Source of the DNA: an uncultured Paraglaciecola sp.
GTDB taxonomy: Bacteria; Pseudomonadota; Gammaproteobacteria; Enterobacterales; Alteromonadaceae
DNA length: 47,003 nt
NCBI RefSeq assembly: GCF_937123705.1
Contig: NZ_CAKZKO010000142.1
Location: forward strand, 1 to 47,003
Direction: 5' to 3'
The notes under the pieces were generated by a model, which saw only the letters and a program-made list of their open reading frames with translations, was not told the origin of the DNA and ran no database searches. Positions 28,135-37,210 of this stretch are shown in pieces. Made by a program: the position numbers and the translations under genes. Position 1 is the first letter of the stretch, and each line of letters starts with the position of its first letter.

Positions 28135-28737
28135 ATGAACTCTAAACCAACATTATGTTTACTCCTCCTAATCGCAGTTTTAACTGGGGGCTGCGCTGAA
28201 ACTCATGATAATCATGGAGTAGCGCATGCAAGGGTTGTCTTCCATCACCCATCAAATTCATTGCATCACCATGTGGAAAAGCTCACTCGGCAGCTGTTAA
28301 CCACCTCACAGTTTATCGATCCCGCTCATACCATTGCTGTAGGCACTATTTTACCGGCTCTGCCTACAAGCGGCGAACCTTTGCCCTCTGATGCGGCTCT
28401 AGGATTACAAATTCAAGAAAGCTTAATGACATTTGCCACCCAAGCAGGCTTAAAAGTCATAGACTTTAAGACCATGCCAAATATTAAAATTGAGCGACAG
28501 GCTGATAAAATGCTGAGCCGAGATGTAGATCAGCTCCATGCTTCTATTTCTGCAGATTACTTTTTAACAGGTACTTACAGCCAACAAGAAAGCAACACTA
28601 TGGTCAATATTCGCTTAATACAATTACCAGAAAACATCGTACTTGCCGCGGCCACAGATTATGTACCCAATGATGTGATGTGGAGTGATTCAAAAGTTAA
28701 ACTTAAGCACAACCAAATTTATCGAAGCAACTATTAG
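28135..28737 (+). CDS. FlgO-like outer-membrane lipoprotein, paralog 1
   Basis: 200 residues. Lipoprotein signal MNSKPTLCLLLLIAVLTGGC with lipobox LTGGC (Cys 20). The body fits the FlgO-type domain: HHVEKLTRQLLTT, a TIAVGTILPALP strand, an LGLQIQESLMTFATQAGLKVIDFKT segment, LSRDVDQLHASISADYFLTGTY and VNIRLIQLPENIVLAAATDYVP. FlgO-type proteins are linked to flagellar motor or outer-membrane functions in Vibrio, but no flagellar genes occur here. First of four tandem relatives, sharing a common layout but diverged in sequence. Confidence 0.75.
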   Translation: MNSKPTLCLLLLIAVLTGGCAETHDNHGVAHARVVFHHPSNSLHHHVEKLTRQLLTTSQFIDPAHTIAVGTILPALPTSGEPLPSDAALGLQIQESLMTFATQAGLKVIDFKTMPNIKIERQADKMLSRDVDQLHASISADYFLTGTYSQQESNTMVNIRLIQLPENIVLAAATDYVPNDVMWSDSKVKLKHNQIYRSNY

Positions 28738-28746
28738 GTGAGCCCA

Positions 28747-29439
28747 ATGAAATCATTAATTGTAGGATTATTTATCAGCTCTATTATATGTGGTTGCTCC
28801 AACACAGATTTAGTACGTGAAGATAGGCAAACTCAGAGTCAACCTATTGTTATTGCAGTCAATACTGATGAAATGAGCCCGTACCAAGCCAGTACTCTTT
28901 TTCAAAATCAGTATAAACATCAAATCACGCACTCTAACAATAAGCTCAACAGTAATATCTCTCGCAAAAATGTGAACATTAACCATTACGTGCGCGACAT
29001 AATGCAAGATTTGGTCTCAAATATGCGAGGAGTGAGTAACACATCTCCCATAGTAGTATCTAGCTTTGTGGTTCTTGATGATGACTTATCAAGTTCGGGT
29101 ACATTGGGCAATCAAATAGCTGAAAGTTTTATCCATGAAATTCATAAATTCGGGATCCCAGCCATCGATTTTAAAACCACAGATTATATCCGCATAACCA
29201 AAAGCGGAGATTTTGTATTAAGCCGCGACTATTTGGAGTTAACAACCCAAATAGCTGCAGAATACGTGCTGCTTGGCACACTAACTAAACAACAAGGTGG
29301 CACCTTAGTTAATGCTCGCATAGTCGCGTTCAAAACAAAGGCAGTCATGGCATCTGCCCAAGGCTTCTTGCCGTCTCACATAACCAACTCGCTTATGAAT
29401 AACAGCAATCAAGGCGGGATAAAATTGATTAGTGAATAA
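28747..29439 (+). CDS. FlgO-like outer-membrane lipoprotein, paralog 2
   Basis: 231 residues from ATG 28747, chosen because AGGTG (28736-28740) is 6 bp before it; the upstream GTG is less likely. Signal MKSLIVGLFISSIICGC with lipobox IICGC. A variable Gln/Asn/Ser-rich linker of about 60 residues precedes the FlgO-like domain: YVRDIMQDLVSNM, PIVVSSFVVLDD, GTLGNQIAESFIHEIHKFGIPAIDFKTTDYI, FVLSRDYLELTTQIAAEYVLLGTL and VNARIVAFKTKAVMASAQGFLP. The gap after paralog 1 is only 9 bp, so they are co-transcribed. It is the best match to the family of the four. Confidence 0.82.
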   Translation: MKSLIVGLFISSIICGCSNTDLVREDRQTQSQPIVIAVNTDEMSPYQASTLFQNQYKHQITHSNNKLNSNISRKNVNINHYVRDIMQDLVSNMRGVSNTSPIVVSSFVVLDDDLSSSGTLGNQIAESFIHEIHKFGIPAIDFKTTDYIRITKSGDFVLSRDYLELTTQIAAEYVLLGTLTKQQGGTLVNARIVAFKTKAVMASAQGFLPSHITNSLMNNSNQGGIKLISE

Positions 29440-29551
29440 CATCCGCAAATCAATCGTATAAAGTGACTAACTAAGCCGAAGTCTGTGACATGACCTTAAC
29501 AAAATATCATGCTGCTAACTTACACTACTTATCAACATTGAGGTTTGAAAT

Positions 29552-30166
29552 TTGAAACCCTTACTATTCATTAGCTGCAGTTTATTATTTATTAGCAGCG
29601 CATGTACCCACAATTTTGAACAGGTCAGTCATTCTGGTGTTATGTTTCAAAATACTACATTGGCAGTGCCAACAATTACTGATAGGCCCTTAGCGTTGCA
29701 AGATTATGTTGCCCAACTTATTGCTGATATGGAAGGTAATTTGCAATCCCTAGAGTCATCTAACGCTGTAGCAGTAACCAATTTTGTTTTTGCCAACTCT
29801 AACTACCAAACCACTAATGATTTGGGTCATTTTCTGGCTAATGCTTGTATGCAAGAGCTTCATCGACAGGGAATTACGACCTTGGATTATAAAGTGACCG
29901 ATTTTATTCGCGTTACCCCAGAAGGAGACTTTTCATTATCCCGTGATCATCTTGAAATAAAAGATGAAGCCAATATCGATTACGTATTAGTAGGCACTAT
30001 GACTGATGCTAAAACAGGCTATATTTTGCACGCTAGAATTGTTGATGTCGCCAATAAAACCATATTAGCTGCAGCGCAAACCCTTATTCCTAGTAAGTTA
30101 GTGAATATGCTCGCCGCCGAAAAACGAGCCGAACCGGCGAACATAGTAAAAGGGGCCTCCGAATGA
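29552..30166 (+). CDS. FlgO-like outer-membrane lipoprotein, paralog 3 (TTG start)
   Basis: 204 residues. The TTG at 29552 is preceded by TGAGG at 8 bp and gives a lipoprotein signal MKPLLFISCSLLFISSAC. The domain matches paralog 2 segment by segment: YVAQLIADMEGNLQ, AVAVTNFVFANS, DLGHFLANACMQELHRQGITTLDYKVTDFIRVTPEGDFSLSRD, NIDYVLVGTMTD and LHARIVDVANKTILAAAQTLIP. It lies 112 bp after paralog 2 and overlaps paralog 4 by 4 bp. Role unknown; the shared DF-R-T---GDF-LSRD pattern is the most conserved part of the set. Confidence 0.8.
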   Translation: MKPLLFISCSLLFISSACTHNFEQVSHSGVMFQNTTLAVPTITDRPLALQDYVAQLIADMEGNLQSLESSNAVAVTNFVFANSNYQTTNDLGHFLANACMQELHRQGITTLDYKVTDFIRVTPEGDFSLSRDHLEIKDEANIDYVLVGTMTDAKTGYILHARIVDVANKTILAAAQTLIPSKLVNMLAAEKRAEPANIVKGASE

Positions 30167-30771
30167 ACCAAAACACTTTATGCTTCATAGTATTAGCAAT
30201 TGTCTTTACGGGTTGCTTATCCACCAATCAAAATCAGGATTTTAGTGTGACATCTGAGTTACTCGAAGCTGACGCCGAATCCAGCAGGGCAATGGATATT
30301 CGTGACTATTCTTTGTACGCGCCACGCCATCACAACAAAAGCTTAAACGACTATGCCAAACAAATGGTCATGGACTTTCAATTTAGTCCCGCATTTAATC
30401 AAGCCATTGCAGTTTCCTCTTTTGTAGAGTTTGATGACTCTTTGATTAAAACTAATATGCTAGGTAACCAATTAGCTGAAGCTTTTTTAATTGAAATGAA
30501 CCAAGCTGGATACGCAGTAGCCGATATAAACGCTTCAGGGGCAATAAATGTGAATACCCAGGGAGGCTTTGTTTTTTCTCGGAAGCAGCAATCACAATTT
30601 AACAACCTATGCTGTGCATTATCAGGTAATCTTATTTACCAAAGTAATGGGGTACGAGTGAACAGTAAACTGTTTGATATCGACACTAAAAGGGTCATAG
30701 CAGCATCTACCTTAGTGATCCCTTACTTTGTAATAGAGCACTTAGGCCAAACTCAGCTTCGCGCTAATTAA
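30163..30771 (+). CDS. FlgO-like outer-membrane lipoprotein, paralog 4 (divergent)
   Basis: 202 residues. ATGA overlap with paralog 3 indicates translational coupling. Signal MNQNTLCFIVLAIVFTGC with lipobox VFTGC. The domain is recognisable but drifted: YAKQMVMDFQ, AIAVSSFVEFDDS, MLGNQLAEAFLIEMNQAGYAVADI, GGFVFSRKQQ (LSRD to FSRK), CCALSGNLIYQ and VNSKLFDIDTKRVIAASTLVIP. Two adjacent Cys near residue 147 are unusual for this set. It ends 17 bp before the convergent miaE. Confidence 0.75.
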   Translation: MNQNTLCFIVLAIVFTGCLSTNQNQDFSVTSELLEADAESSRAMDIRDYSLYAPRHHNKSLNDYAKQMVMDFQFSPAFNQAIAVSSFVEFDDSLIKTNMLGNQLAEAFLIEMNQAGYAVADINASGAINVNTQGGFVFSRKQQSQFNNLCCALSGNLIYQSNGVRVNSKLFDIDTKRVIAASTLVIPYFVIEHLGQTQLRAN

Positions 30772-30788
30772 CCACAAATAATAGAAAA

Positions 30789-31559
30789 TTAAATCGATCG
30801 ACTGAGCACAGGCATTCCGCTATGAAACTTAAAATCTGTGTCAGGTGTAGAGATTAACTCTGATTCAATTTTTCCAAAAAATTGGATTCGGTCACTAATA
30901 TCCTCATCAGCAATTTGCTTCGCTAACGCAAGGTAGTCTTCAAAATGGCGAGCTTCTGACCGCAATAATGACAAATAAAACTTATTTAGCTCATCATCAA
31001 GGCAAGGGGCAAGTGTGGCAAAACGTTCACAAGAGCGCGCTTCGATATAAGCACCACAAATTAACGTGTCACTGAGTTTTACAGGATCGTGGGTACGCAC
31101 ATGTTTCATCAAACCTTTAGCATAACGTGAAGCGGCAAGGTTATCGTAAGCAATTCCCCTACTCTGCATGATCTCCCAAACCTGTTGAAAATGATGCAAC
31201 TCTTCTTTAATCAACAACACCATTTTGCTGATTAACTCATCGCCATGTTCAAAATCGGATTTACTGATCAGCTTTTTTGACAAACTTTTATACTGACTAA
31301 AATCGCCCTTGCCAATTTTACGATAAACAAAATCTTCATAAGGTTTTAACCAAGCAAGCAATGCGTCACTACTTTGCTGATCAACCGCATAGCGTCTCAG
31401 TAACAACATCGCGGTTTGGGCGGCTTTTAATTCGCAATTTGCGTGATCAACTAATAAAGTAGCTAAGTTTTCAGCTTTGATGGCTTCATGGATCCAGGTT
31501 TCTGGTGTTTCACATTGTAGAAAAAAGTTTATTGGTGAAAGTAGTTCTGAAATATTCAA
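30789..31559 (-). CDS. miaE: tRNA-(ms2io6A)-hydroxylase MiaE
   Basis: Non-haem di-iron monooxygenase hydroxylating ms2i6A37 of tRNAs. 256 residues; ferritin-like four-helix bundle. Iron-ligand motifs: EAIKAENLATLLVDHANCELKAAQ near the N-terminus, KEELHHFQQVWEIM (ExxH), YIEARSCERF and LLRSEARHFEDYL (ExxH). The length and the N-terminus MNISELLSPINFFLQCETPETWI match the family. The start ATG 31559 is clear. Convergent with the lipoprotein cluster. Confidence 0.9.
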   Translation of the reverse strand: MNISELLSPINFFLQCETPETWIHEAIKAENLATLLVDHANCELKAAQTAMLLLRRYAVDQQSSDALLAWLKPYEDFVYRKIGKGDFSQYKSLSKKLISKSDFEHGDELISKMVLLIKEELHHFQQVWEIMQSRGIAYDNLAASRYAKGLMKHVRTHDPVKLSDTLICGAYIEARSCERFATLAPCLDDELNKFYLSLLRSEARHFEDYLALAKQIADEDISDRIQFFGKIESELISTPDTDFKFHSGMPVLSRSI

Positions 31560-31586
31560 AAAAGCGTTTCCAGTGTTGGTTAAACG

Positions 31587-31868
31587 TTAAAGATGAAGAC
31601 TAGGTAGCATGCGCTCATGCAAAATTCGGATAATCGCAATGCCATAAACAGTCATTTTGAAATAAACAACGTGTTTGCCTTCCCTACAAAATCGATACCC
31701 TACCCTAATATGGTCACATGAAATTGCCAGTTTAGAAGAGTTCGCAAGCTCACCAAAAGCTGAAAATAAACTATCGGTATAGTGATCGGCCTTCACTTGA
31801 CCCCATCGCTCAAAAGAGTAGGTCCAAATAGGTTCTAAATCTTGCGATGCTTTTGGAGAAAGCCAAAC
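31587..31868 (-). pseudogene. parE: ParE-type toxin frame without a usable start codon
   Basis: The frame is open from Val at 31868 to the stop at 31587 (93 codons) and reads as a nearly full ParE: VWLSPKASQDLEPIW, TYSFERWGQVKADHY, CDHIRVGYRFCREGKHVVYFKM and IAIIRILHERML. Just upstream in this frame is a TGA stop. An ATG 6 bases upstream of the Val codon is out of frame by one base; removing a single base there would give M-VWLSPKA. The only in-frame start (GTG 31796) drops the N-terminal 24 residues. ParE poisons DNA gyrase in active systems; this copy is probably inactive. Confidence 0.75.
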
Positions 31869-31915
31869 TCATCCTGTTGTTCAGTAACCGAAATAGTTTT
31901 GCGTATTGATGACAT
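31836..31915 (-). pseudogene. parD: ParD-type antitoxin remnant, internally deleted
   Basis: ATG 31915, with GGGGAAA just upstream as ribosome-binding site, begins MSSIRKTISVTEQQDEF, which resembles the start of ParD-family ribbon-helix-helix antitoxins (RKTISVTEQQD). After about 16 codons the frame runs into the parE region and stops after 26 codons. The rest of the roughly 80-residue ParD, including the toxin-binding part, is missing. A deletion that joined the parD start to the parE start explains this. Confidence 0.6.
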
Positions 31916-32048
31916 ATTTTCCCCAAAAACATGAAAAATCATACTATTGATGAGATTATAGATATTTTCTGCTCTTTATAGCAACTGTCTGGTTTGTTTT
32001 CTTGCTGCCAGCGTGCATATTTAGCTACTTTACGGCTAAGTCTATAAC

Positions 32049-32513
32049 TCAACAATAAGACTGAATATTTTTTTCTGAGCGCTCGATACGTTTAGCGCGC
32101 TCTTTTTCAGTTAATACTTGTGGTTCGCTGTTGGCATCGGCGCGGGTTCTTATTCTTTGGCCACTTTGGTAAAGTTTTAGATTGTTGCGGGCGAGTGTAC
32201 AGTTCTCTTTATCTGTTTGTGCTGCTTTTGAGGCTTGTAATTGCGTTTGTTTAGCAGTTTTTCTTTGGTCGAAATATTGGTTTATTTTTTCTATACGCGC
32301 CTTGTTGCTTTTCTCTTTTGTTAATTCTGTAGTGGGGATAAAAACCTGCACTTTTTCTACCTTCAGATTATCCCCCTTATCTTCAGGGGGATATTGAGAC
32401 AAATGGGTGACCCCAAATTCATCGGTCCATTTGTAAACCTGATTAGATTGAGCAACAGCAAAAGTACCTAACAGATTGATAAGAATAAAAAACAAGAAAT
32501 AACGTACCCACAT
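32049..32513 (-). CDS. DUF4124-domain protein, exported
   Basis: 154 residues. Signal peptide MWVRYFLFFILINLLGTFAVAQ, then the short DUF4124 module (NQVYKWTDEFGVTHLSQYPPED; typically a Y-K-W-x-D-x-x-G-x-x-H/Y-F/L-S pattern). The remainder is basic and Gln/Lys-rich coiled coil (KARIEKINQYFDQRKTAKQ), with two Cys (CTLARNNL and the C-terminal SYC) that may form a disulfide, an arrangement common in these proteins. Function unknown; probably periplasmic. Stands alone. Confidence 0.82.
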   Translation of the reverse strand: MWVRYFLFFILINLLGTFAVAQSNQVYKWTDEFGVTHLSQYPPEDKGDNLKVEKVQVFIPTTELTKEKSNKARIEKINQYFDQRKTAKQTQLQASKAAQTDKENCTLARNNLKLYQSGQRIRTRADANSEPQVLTEKERAKRIERSEKNIQSYC

Positions 32514-32756
32514 AGCTTATTTGTTCCTAAAACATGTGCAGAGCCTCACTAAGGTGTTATTGAGAGTCGATCATGCACCTTTTTAATCATCTCCTAGTGA
32601 TAGCATATAGTTCGCTCATTTCCCAAAGTTGGTTTTATCCTAAGGTATATTTTTGTATTTAAACTAGGCTGATTATTAGCAAGTTTATAATGACTGGCGA
32701 CTGCACTTTAGGCAGGTTTGTAACCACGCTGGTTCATCACCCAGCCTATTTCACAA

Positions 32757-35700
32757 TTAATCAAGATTACTCGCTTCTCGCTCATTATCACCGGTTAATA
32801 ATAGATATAAACAAGGCACAATCACGATAGATAAAATGGTAGAAGCCACTAAACCAAAAATGATTGCATAACAAAGTGGTGCATACATTGGACTGCCTAT
32901 TGCCAAAGGCACTAACCCAACTACTGTGGTTATAGATGTAGTTAAAATCGGGCGTAATCGAGCTGCTGCACCGTCGGCAGCGGCATTAGCAATAGTAGCG
33001 CCTTCTCGCAATAGATTATTCATTGTATCTACCATGACAATACCATTGTTAGCAACAACACCAATCAGTGATATCACCCCAATAACCGCAAAGAAACTCA
33101 GCGACATGCCAGTGAGCCAAAATCCCAAAAAGGTGCCGGTTAACGCCAGTGGCATAGTGACTAAAATAATAAAGGCTTGCTTAAATGAGTCAAAAACAAT
33201 GACCAATACGCCAAATACCATAATCAAGGCCACAACGAGCATGGCCCCTGCTGATCCAAATGTTTCAGCAGTTTCTTCGGCTTCCCCACCAATGGACCAG
33301 TTGTAACCCGCAGGCCAGTCTTCGCTGATGCGTTTTAATATGGGAGTAAATTCGGCAGTGATTTCGTTTACGTTGCGACTGGAAATTTTCGCCAACACAC
33401 TGATTGAGCGATCCCCATCTTTATGAATGATCGAGGTAGGAGCTTCTGACATATTGGCTGATAGCAAAGACCCCAAAGCCACTGTATTACCTTCAGCGGT
33501 AAATGCCCTAATCATTGAAAACTCTTTTACTTCGGTTGGCCCTCCTCCCGAACCTGCTCGACTTGCCCAATCCAGTCCTAAGCGAATATCAATATCGTCT
33601 TCAGGGCCCACAGTGGCAAACGTACCAATCTTATCATTAGCCAACGCGAAACGAATTTGTGAAGCTAAGTCTTGTTGACTTAGGCCAAAAAAATCTGCCG
33701 CTTCACGGTTTGGTATTAACGCGATTTCTCCTTTCACACTGCCTAGATTGTTGCGAACATCTGTTGTACCTCGCACCTCTTTTAGACGCGCCTGTACTTG
33801 GGCTGATAGCGAGCGCAATTGATTCATGTCGGTACCAGTAATGGTTATGGATATAGGATCGCCTGTACTGGGCCCGCCTGATTCACCCACGACTAAAAGC
33901 GTTGCTCCTACTACGTTAGCGCTTAAATAGTCTCTCAATTCACTTCTAAGCTCGTCAACTAATACAAAACTGGATTTTTCACGGTTTTCTGGCTCAACAA
34001 AGGTGATTGAAAAACCGATAAAATTTTCAGCTTGAGATGGCTCTAGTGCCGAAAGAATTGACGCTGACGCCAAAGGACTTTTACGGCCAACTAATTTGAT
34101 AACACTGTCAAAGTAAGGCTTTTGCTGCAATATTTCACCCACGGCATCAGCAACTTGTTGGCTAGTATCTATAGTTGTCGAAGGGGGTAATTCGATATTA
34201 ATACCCAAATTAAGCCCATCTGCGGCTGGGTACAACTCCATAGGAATGCGACTTGCAGCAATTAAAGAAAGCATAAAAAGTAAAAGTGCTCCCGTCACCC
34301 AAACCATAGCGCGCTTTTTAGACTTTAAAGTTGAACTAAGGCTCCATTTTTTGACTGAACTTGATACATTTTCTAACACCCTATCGGCTTGCGTTTTTTT
34401 AATATCGGCCCCGTGTTTAGCCACGCGACCTAATACGTACCGTGACAATGGTACGCTTGCCAATAAGGCAACGGCAAAAGCCACCACTAAACAGGCAATG
34501 GCTGTTACTGGCAGCACTCGTATAAATTTACCGGAGATCCCACCAATTGCCATTAGGGGCGCTAGGGCCAAAATAGTTGTGAGTTGTCCAGCAAATGCGG
34601 GCATACCATATTTGGCAATAGTGGCCAACGCGGCTTGACCAAACGTCTTTTTATGAGTGTAAATTTCTTCGTGTAAACCTTCCATCATCAAAATAAACAC
34701 ATCAACCAACAGCCCGAGCGCCAACACCATGCCAATAATGACTAGCTCGTTCAGGCTGTACCCCAACATCCAAATCAGTACCAGAGCACCACAAAATGAC
34801 AAAGGAATAGAAATGCCTGCGACGAGTCCTTCACGCCAAGTGAGGACCACAAATAAAATGACAAACACGGCCAACATAGCCTGTAAGCCATTTGAAAAAA
34901 CGTTAGTTAGCGAGTCTCGAATTTGATTGGCTTCATTCTGAGTAACAGAAAACTGGATATCTTTAGGCCAAAAATTATTTTGTTGCCAAGCCGTTAATGA
35001 CTCTTCTATTGAAGCAATCAGTTTTACTGTATCTGCCCCAGGCGCTTTTTTGATACTGACTTCGATGGTTTTACCAAAATCACTGCCGCTTTCACTGAAA
35101 AAAGCGCGGGTTTGTTCTTTCTCTAATTGCCTGGTTATCGAACCCAATTCCTTAAGCCGTACTGGGCGTTTATCAAACGCTCCTCCTAGTCGAACTATAG
35201 GTAAGTCGCTTAAGCTGTCGACACTGGTGATCTTGCCTTCTAATCTTACGACGGCACCAATTTTCTGACTGTCAATTTCACCAAACGGTTGATTAATGTT
35301 CGCGGCATTAATCCCTTGACTTACTTTTGTAGGTGAAATCCCAAGGGCTAAAAGACGCTCAGGATCGAGCAATATTTGAATTATTTCATCTCGCGCTCCC
35401 CCAAGATTAACCTCACTTACTCCACTTATGGTTTCGATACGTTCTTGTAAGGTTTCCGCAAGATTATTAAGAGACACGTCAGATGCATTACCATGTAAAG
35501 TCACTGTCATAATGGGTCTATCGTCAACGGCTACCTGCTGAATATCTGGCGACTCCGCTTCTTTTGGTAAACTACTTTGCGCATCAGATACCGCATCCCG
35601 CAGCCGTTGCATGGCCTGCGCTGTGTCTGATTCGGCGGTAAATTCCACCGCAATTATTGAATAAGAATCAAAAGATGCACTTGAAAACGTCTTCAAACCC

Positions 35701-36008
35701 TTCAGTGTGGCTATTTCATCTTCAATCTCTTGAGTAATTTGCTCCTCTATAGTTTGAGGATCGGCTCCGGCCCATAAGGTTGTAACAGTCGCATTAGGAA
35801 TATCTAAATCAGGTAATGATTCTTGGGTAAGGTTGTTATAGGCAAAAAAACCACCGGCAGTTAACAGTAAGGTAAATAAAATACCGAAAGTAGTTTGCAG
35901 AAAAAAGAAGCGCGCTAACGAATGGGCACTAGCCACTTCTTTGCTTTCTTTTATTGGCTTTTTAGTGGCCGCTGTTGGTTCCGTTACCTGTTGCTGAGTG
36001 GGACTCAC
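32757..36008 (-). CDS. RND-family efflux permease, inner-membrane subunit
   Basis: 1083 residues, GTG start at 36008 overlapping the adaptor stop by 4 bp. Twelve membrane helices in the RND 1+6+5 pattern and two large periplasmic loops (TVTTLWAGADPQTIEEQITQ; GESGGPSTGDPISITITG). In TM4 the AcrB-type double Asp is altered: GLLVDVFILMMEG (D436, V437). In TM10 the Lys position reads GVVANNGIVMVD, Asn instead of Lys. It should pump drugs, dyes or fatty-acid-like compounds using the proton gradient with the adaptor and outer-membrane factor encoded beside it. Substrate not predictable. Confidence 0.93.
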   Translation of the reverse strand: MSPTQQQVTEPTAATKKPIKESKEVASAHSLARFFFLQTTFGILFTLLLTAGGFFAYNNLTQESLPDLDIPNATVTTLWAGADPQTIEEQITQEIEDEIATLKGLKTFSSASFDSYSIIAVEFTAESDTAQAMQRLRDAVSDAQSSLPKEAESPDIQQVAVDDRPIMTVTLHGNASDVSLNNLAETLQERIETISGVSEVNLGGARDEIIQILLDPERLLALGISPTKVSQGINAANINQPFGEIDSQKIGAVVRLEGKITSVDSLSDLPIVRLGGAFDKRPVRLKELGSITRQLEKEQTRAFFSESGSDFGKTIEVSIKKAPGADTVKLIASIEESLTAWQQNNFWPKDIQFSVTQNEANQIRDSLTNVFSNGLQAMLAVFVILFVVLTWREGLVAGISIPLSFCGALVLIWMLGYSLNELVIIGMVLALGLLVDVFILMMEGLHEEIYTHKKTFGQAALATIAKYGMPAFAGQLTTILALAPLMAIGGISGKFIRVLPVTAIACLVVAFAVALLASVPLSRYVLGRVAKHGADIKKTQADRVLENVSSSVKKWSLSSTLKSKKRAMVWVTGALLLFMLSLIAASRIPMELYPAADGLNLGINIELPPSTTIDTSQQVADAVGEILQQKPYFDSVIKLVGRKSPLASASILSALEPSQAENFIGFSITFVEPENREKSSFVLVDELRSELRDYLSANVVGATLLVVGESGGPSTGDPISITITGTDMNQLRSLSAQVQARLKEVRGTTDVRNNLGSVKGEIALIPNREAADFFGLSQQDLASQIRFALANDKIGTFATVGPEDDIDIRLGLDWASRAGSGGGPTEVKEFSMIRAFTAEGNTVALGSLLSANMSEAPTSIIHKDGDRSISVLAKISSRNVNEITAEFTPILKRISEDWPAGYNWSIGGEAEETAETFGSAGAMLVVALIMVFGVLVIVFDSFKQAFIILVTMPLALTGTFLGFWLTGMSLSFFAVIGVISLIGVVANNGIVMVDTMNNLLREGATIANAAADGAAARLRPILTTSITTVVGLVPLAIGSPMYAPLCYAIIFGLVASTILSIVIVPCLYLLLTGDNEREASNLD

Positions 36009-37210
36009 AATACTGTACCCTGCTTAGTACTGGCTTTACTATCATCGCTTATGATGCGCACTAAATCGCCATCAGACAGGCGCGACCTGCCTTTAGTGAT
36101 CACCATATCGTCAAGGGCAAGGCCCTTTAATACTTCTCGGCGATCTCGCCCCTGTAAACCCAGAGTAACAAATACTTTTTCGACTTTATTAGTATTAGGA
36201 TCGACTACGAACACATAGGGCTGGTTATTTTCAAATCGTGTACTTCCTATAGGAATTGTTAATACGTTTTCACTAACCGGGCCGGCAATCCAAGCCGATA
36301 AATACTCTCCATCTTGTAAAAATTGTTCACCTTGAGTGCTACGAAGCTTTACTGAAAACGTGCGGGTATCTGGATCAACTGAGGGACTGATGGCATACAC
36401 AAACCCTTTAATTGCACTTTCATTTTGCGATTCAAGGGCACTCATTGACGCTTTTTGCACGCGACCTTGTTGAAAAAGCACAGCCGAGCCGACTTGAAGC
36501 TGACGATAATAAAATGCCGGCAAACTAACTGTCACTTCAAATTCTGAAGGGTCAATAATAACAATGGGCACTGTGCTTAGGGCGCCAGCTTCGCTGGTAG
36601 ACTGCACTTGGGAAGGGGAAAAATAAAAACCTTGTTGAATATTTAAGCGCGCCAACATCCCATTTATAGGTGATACGATACGTGACTCGTCAGCCACAAT
36701 AGACGCATTTTGATAAGCCACTCGGGCTTGCTCAAATTTCGCTTTTGCCTCGTCATATTCTTGTTGCGAAGCAGACTTTTGCTGCAGTAATTTATTAAAA
36801 CGGTTATAGGTTTTTTCTGCCAGCTTTAAATTAGCTTGAGCATCTCGAATCGAGGCATGAGACAACGACTCTGCACTGTTGTTGCCATTAGCCGGAAGGT
36901 TTTTTTCTTGATAAGCAATTAGCTGCCCTTTTTTAACCCTATCACCCTCTTTTAAATTTGGATCAACAAAGGCAATGCGCCCTGCACTCTCAAAACTCAA
37001 GAACTCTCGATTAAGCGCCCTCGCGGTGCCTTCAGCAAATATCCAAGTATGTACATCAGCACGTACAACATTTGTGGCCGCAACGCTAATTTCGGTAGGC
37101 GTTGGCTCGGCAGATTCTTGGAGGTTATCGTCTTGGCCACAGGCATTTAATAGCCATGCTAACCCACTCAATATTATAACTTTTTGTTTCATTGTTAATG
37201 TCTCAGTCAT
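36005..37210 (-). CDS. RND efflux periplasmic adaptor (membrane fusion protein), lipoprotein
   Basis: About 401 residues from ATG 37210, which overlaps the outer-membrane factor stop by 8 bp and has GAGG 6 bp upstream; 37192 is an alternative. Signal/lipobox KVIILSGLAWLLNACGQ. Domain order: biotinyl-lipoyl half (GRIAFVDPNLKEGDRVKKGQLIA), alpha-helical hairpin (about residues 100-165, AQANLKLAEKTYNRF and QEYDEAKAKFEQARVAYQNA), second lipoyl half (ADESRIVSPINGMLARL), beta-barrel, and C-terminal VTKGRSRLSDGDLVRII. It bridges the permease and the outer-membrane channel. Confidence 0.92.
   Translation of the reverse strand: MTETLTMKQKVIILSGLAWLLNACGQDDNLQESAEPTPTEISVAATNVVRADVHTWIFAEGTARALNREFLSFESAGRIAFVDPNLKEGDRVKKGQLIAYQEKNLPANGNNSAESLSHASIRDAQANLKLAEKTYNRFNKLLQQKSASQQEYDEAKAKFEQARVAYQNASIVADESRIVSPINGMLARLNIQQGFYFSPSQVQSTSEAGALSTVPIVIIDPSEFEVTVSLPAFYYRQLQVGSAVLFQQGRVQKASMSALESQNESAIKGFVYAISPSVDPDTRTFSVKLRSTQGEQFLQDGEYLSAWIAGPVSENVLTIPIGSTRFENNQPYVFVVDPNTNKVEKVFVTLGLQGRDRREVLKGLALDDMVITKGRSRLSDGDLVRIISDDSKASTKQGTVL

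Noticed and set aside
29460..29490. Possible further copy of the dispersed palindrome (AACTAAGCCGAAGTCTGTGA)
   Set aside because: Only partly similar to the inverted copy at 7029-7047 and lacks the TCGGG dyad arm; too weak to call.
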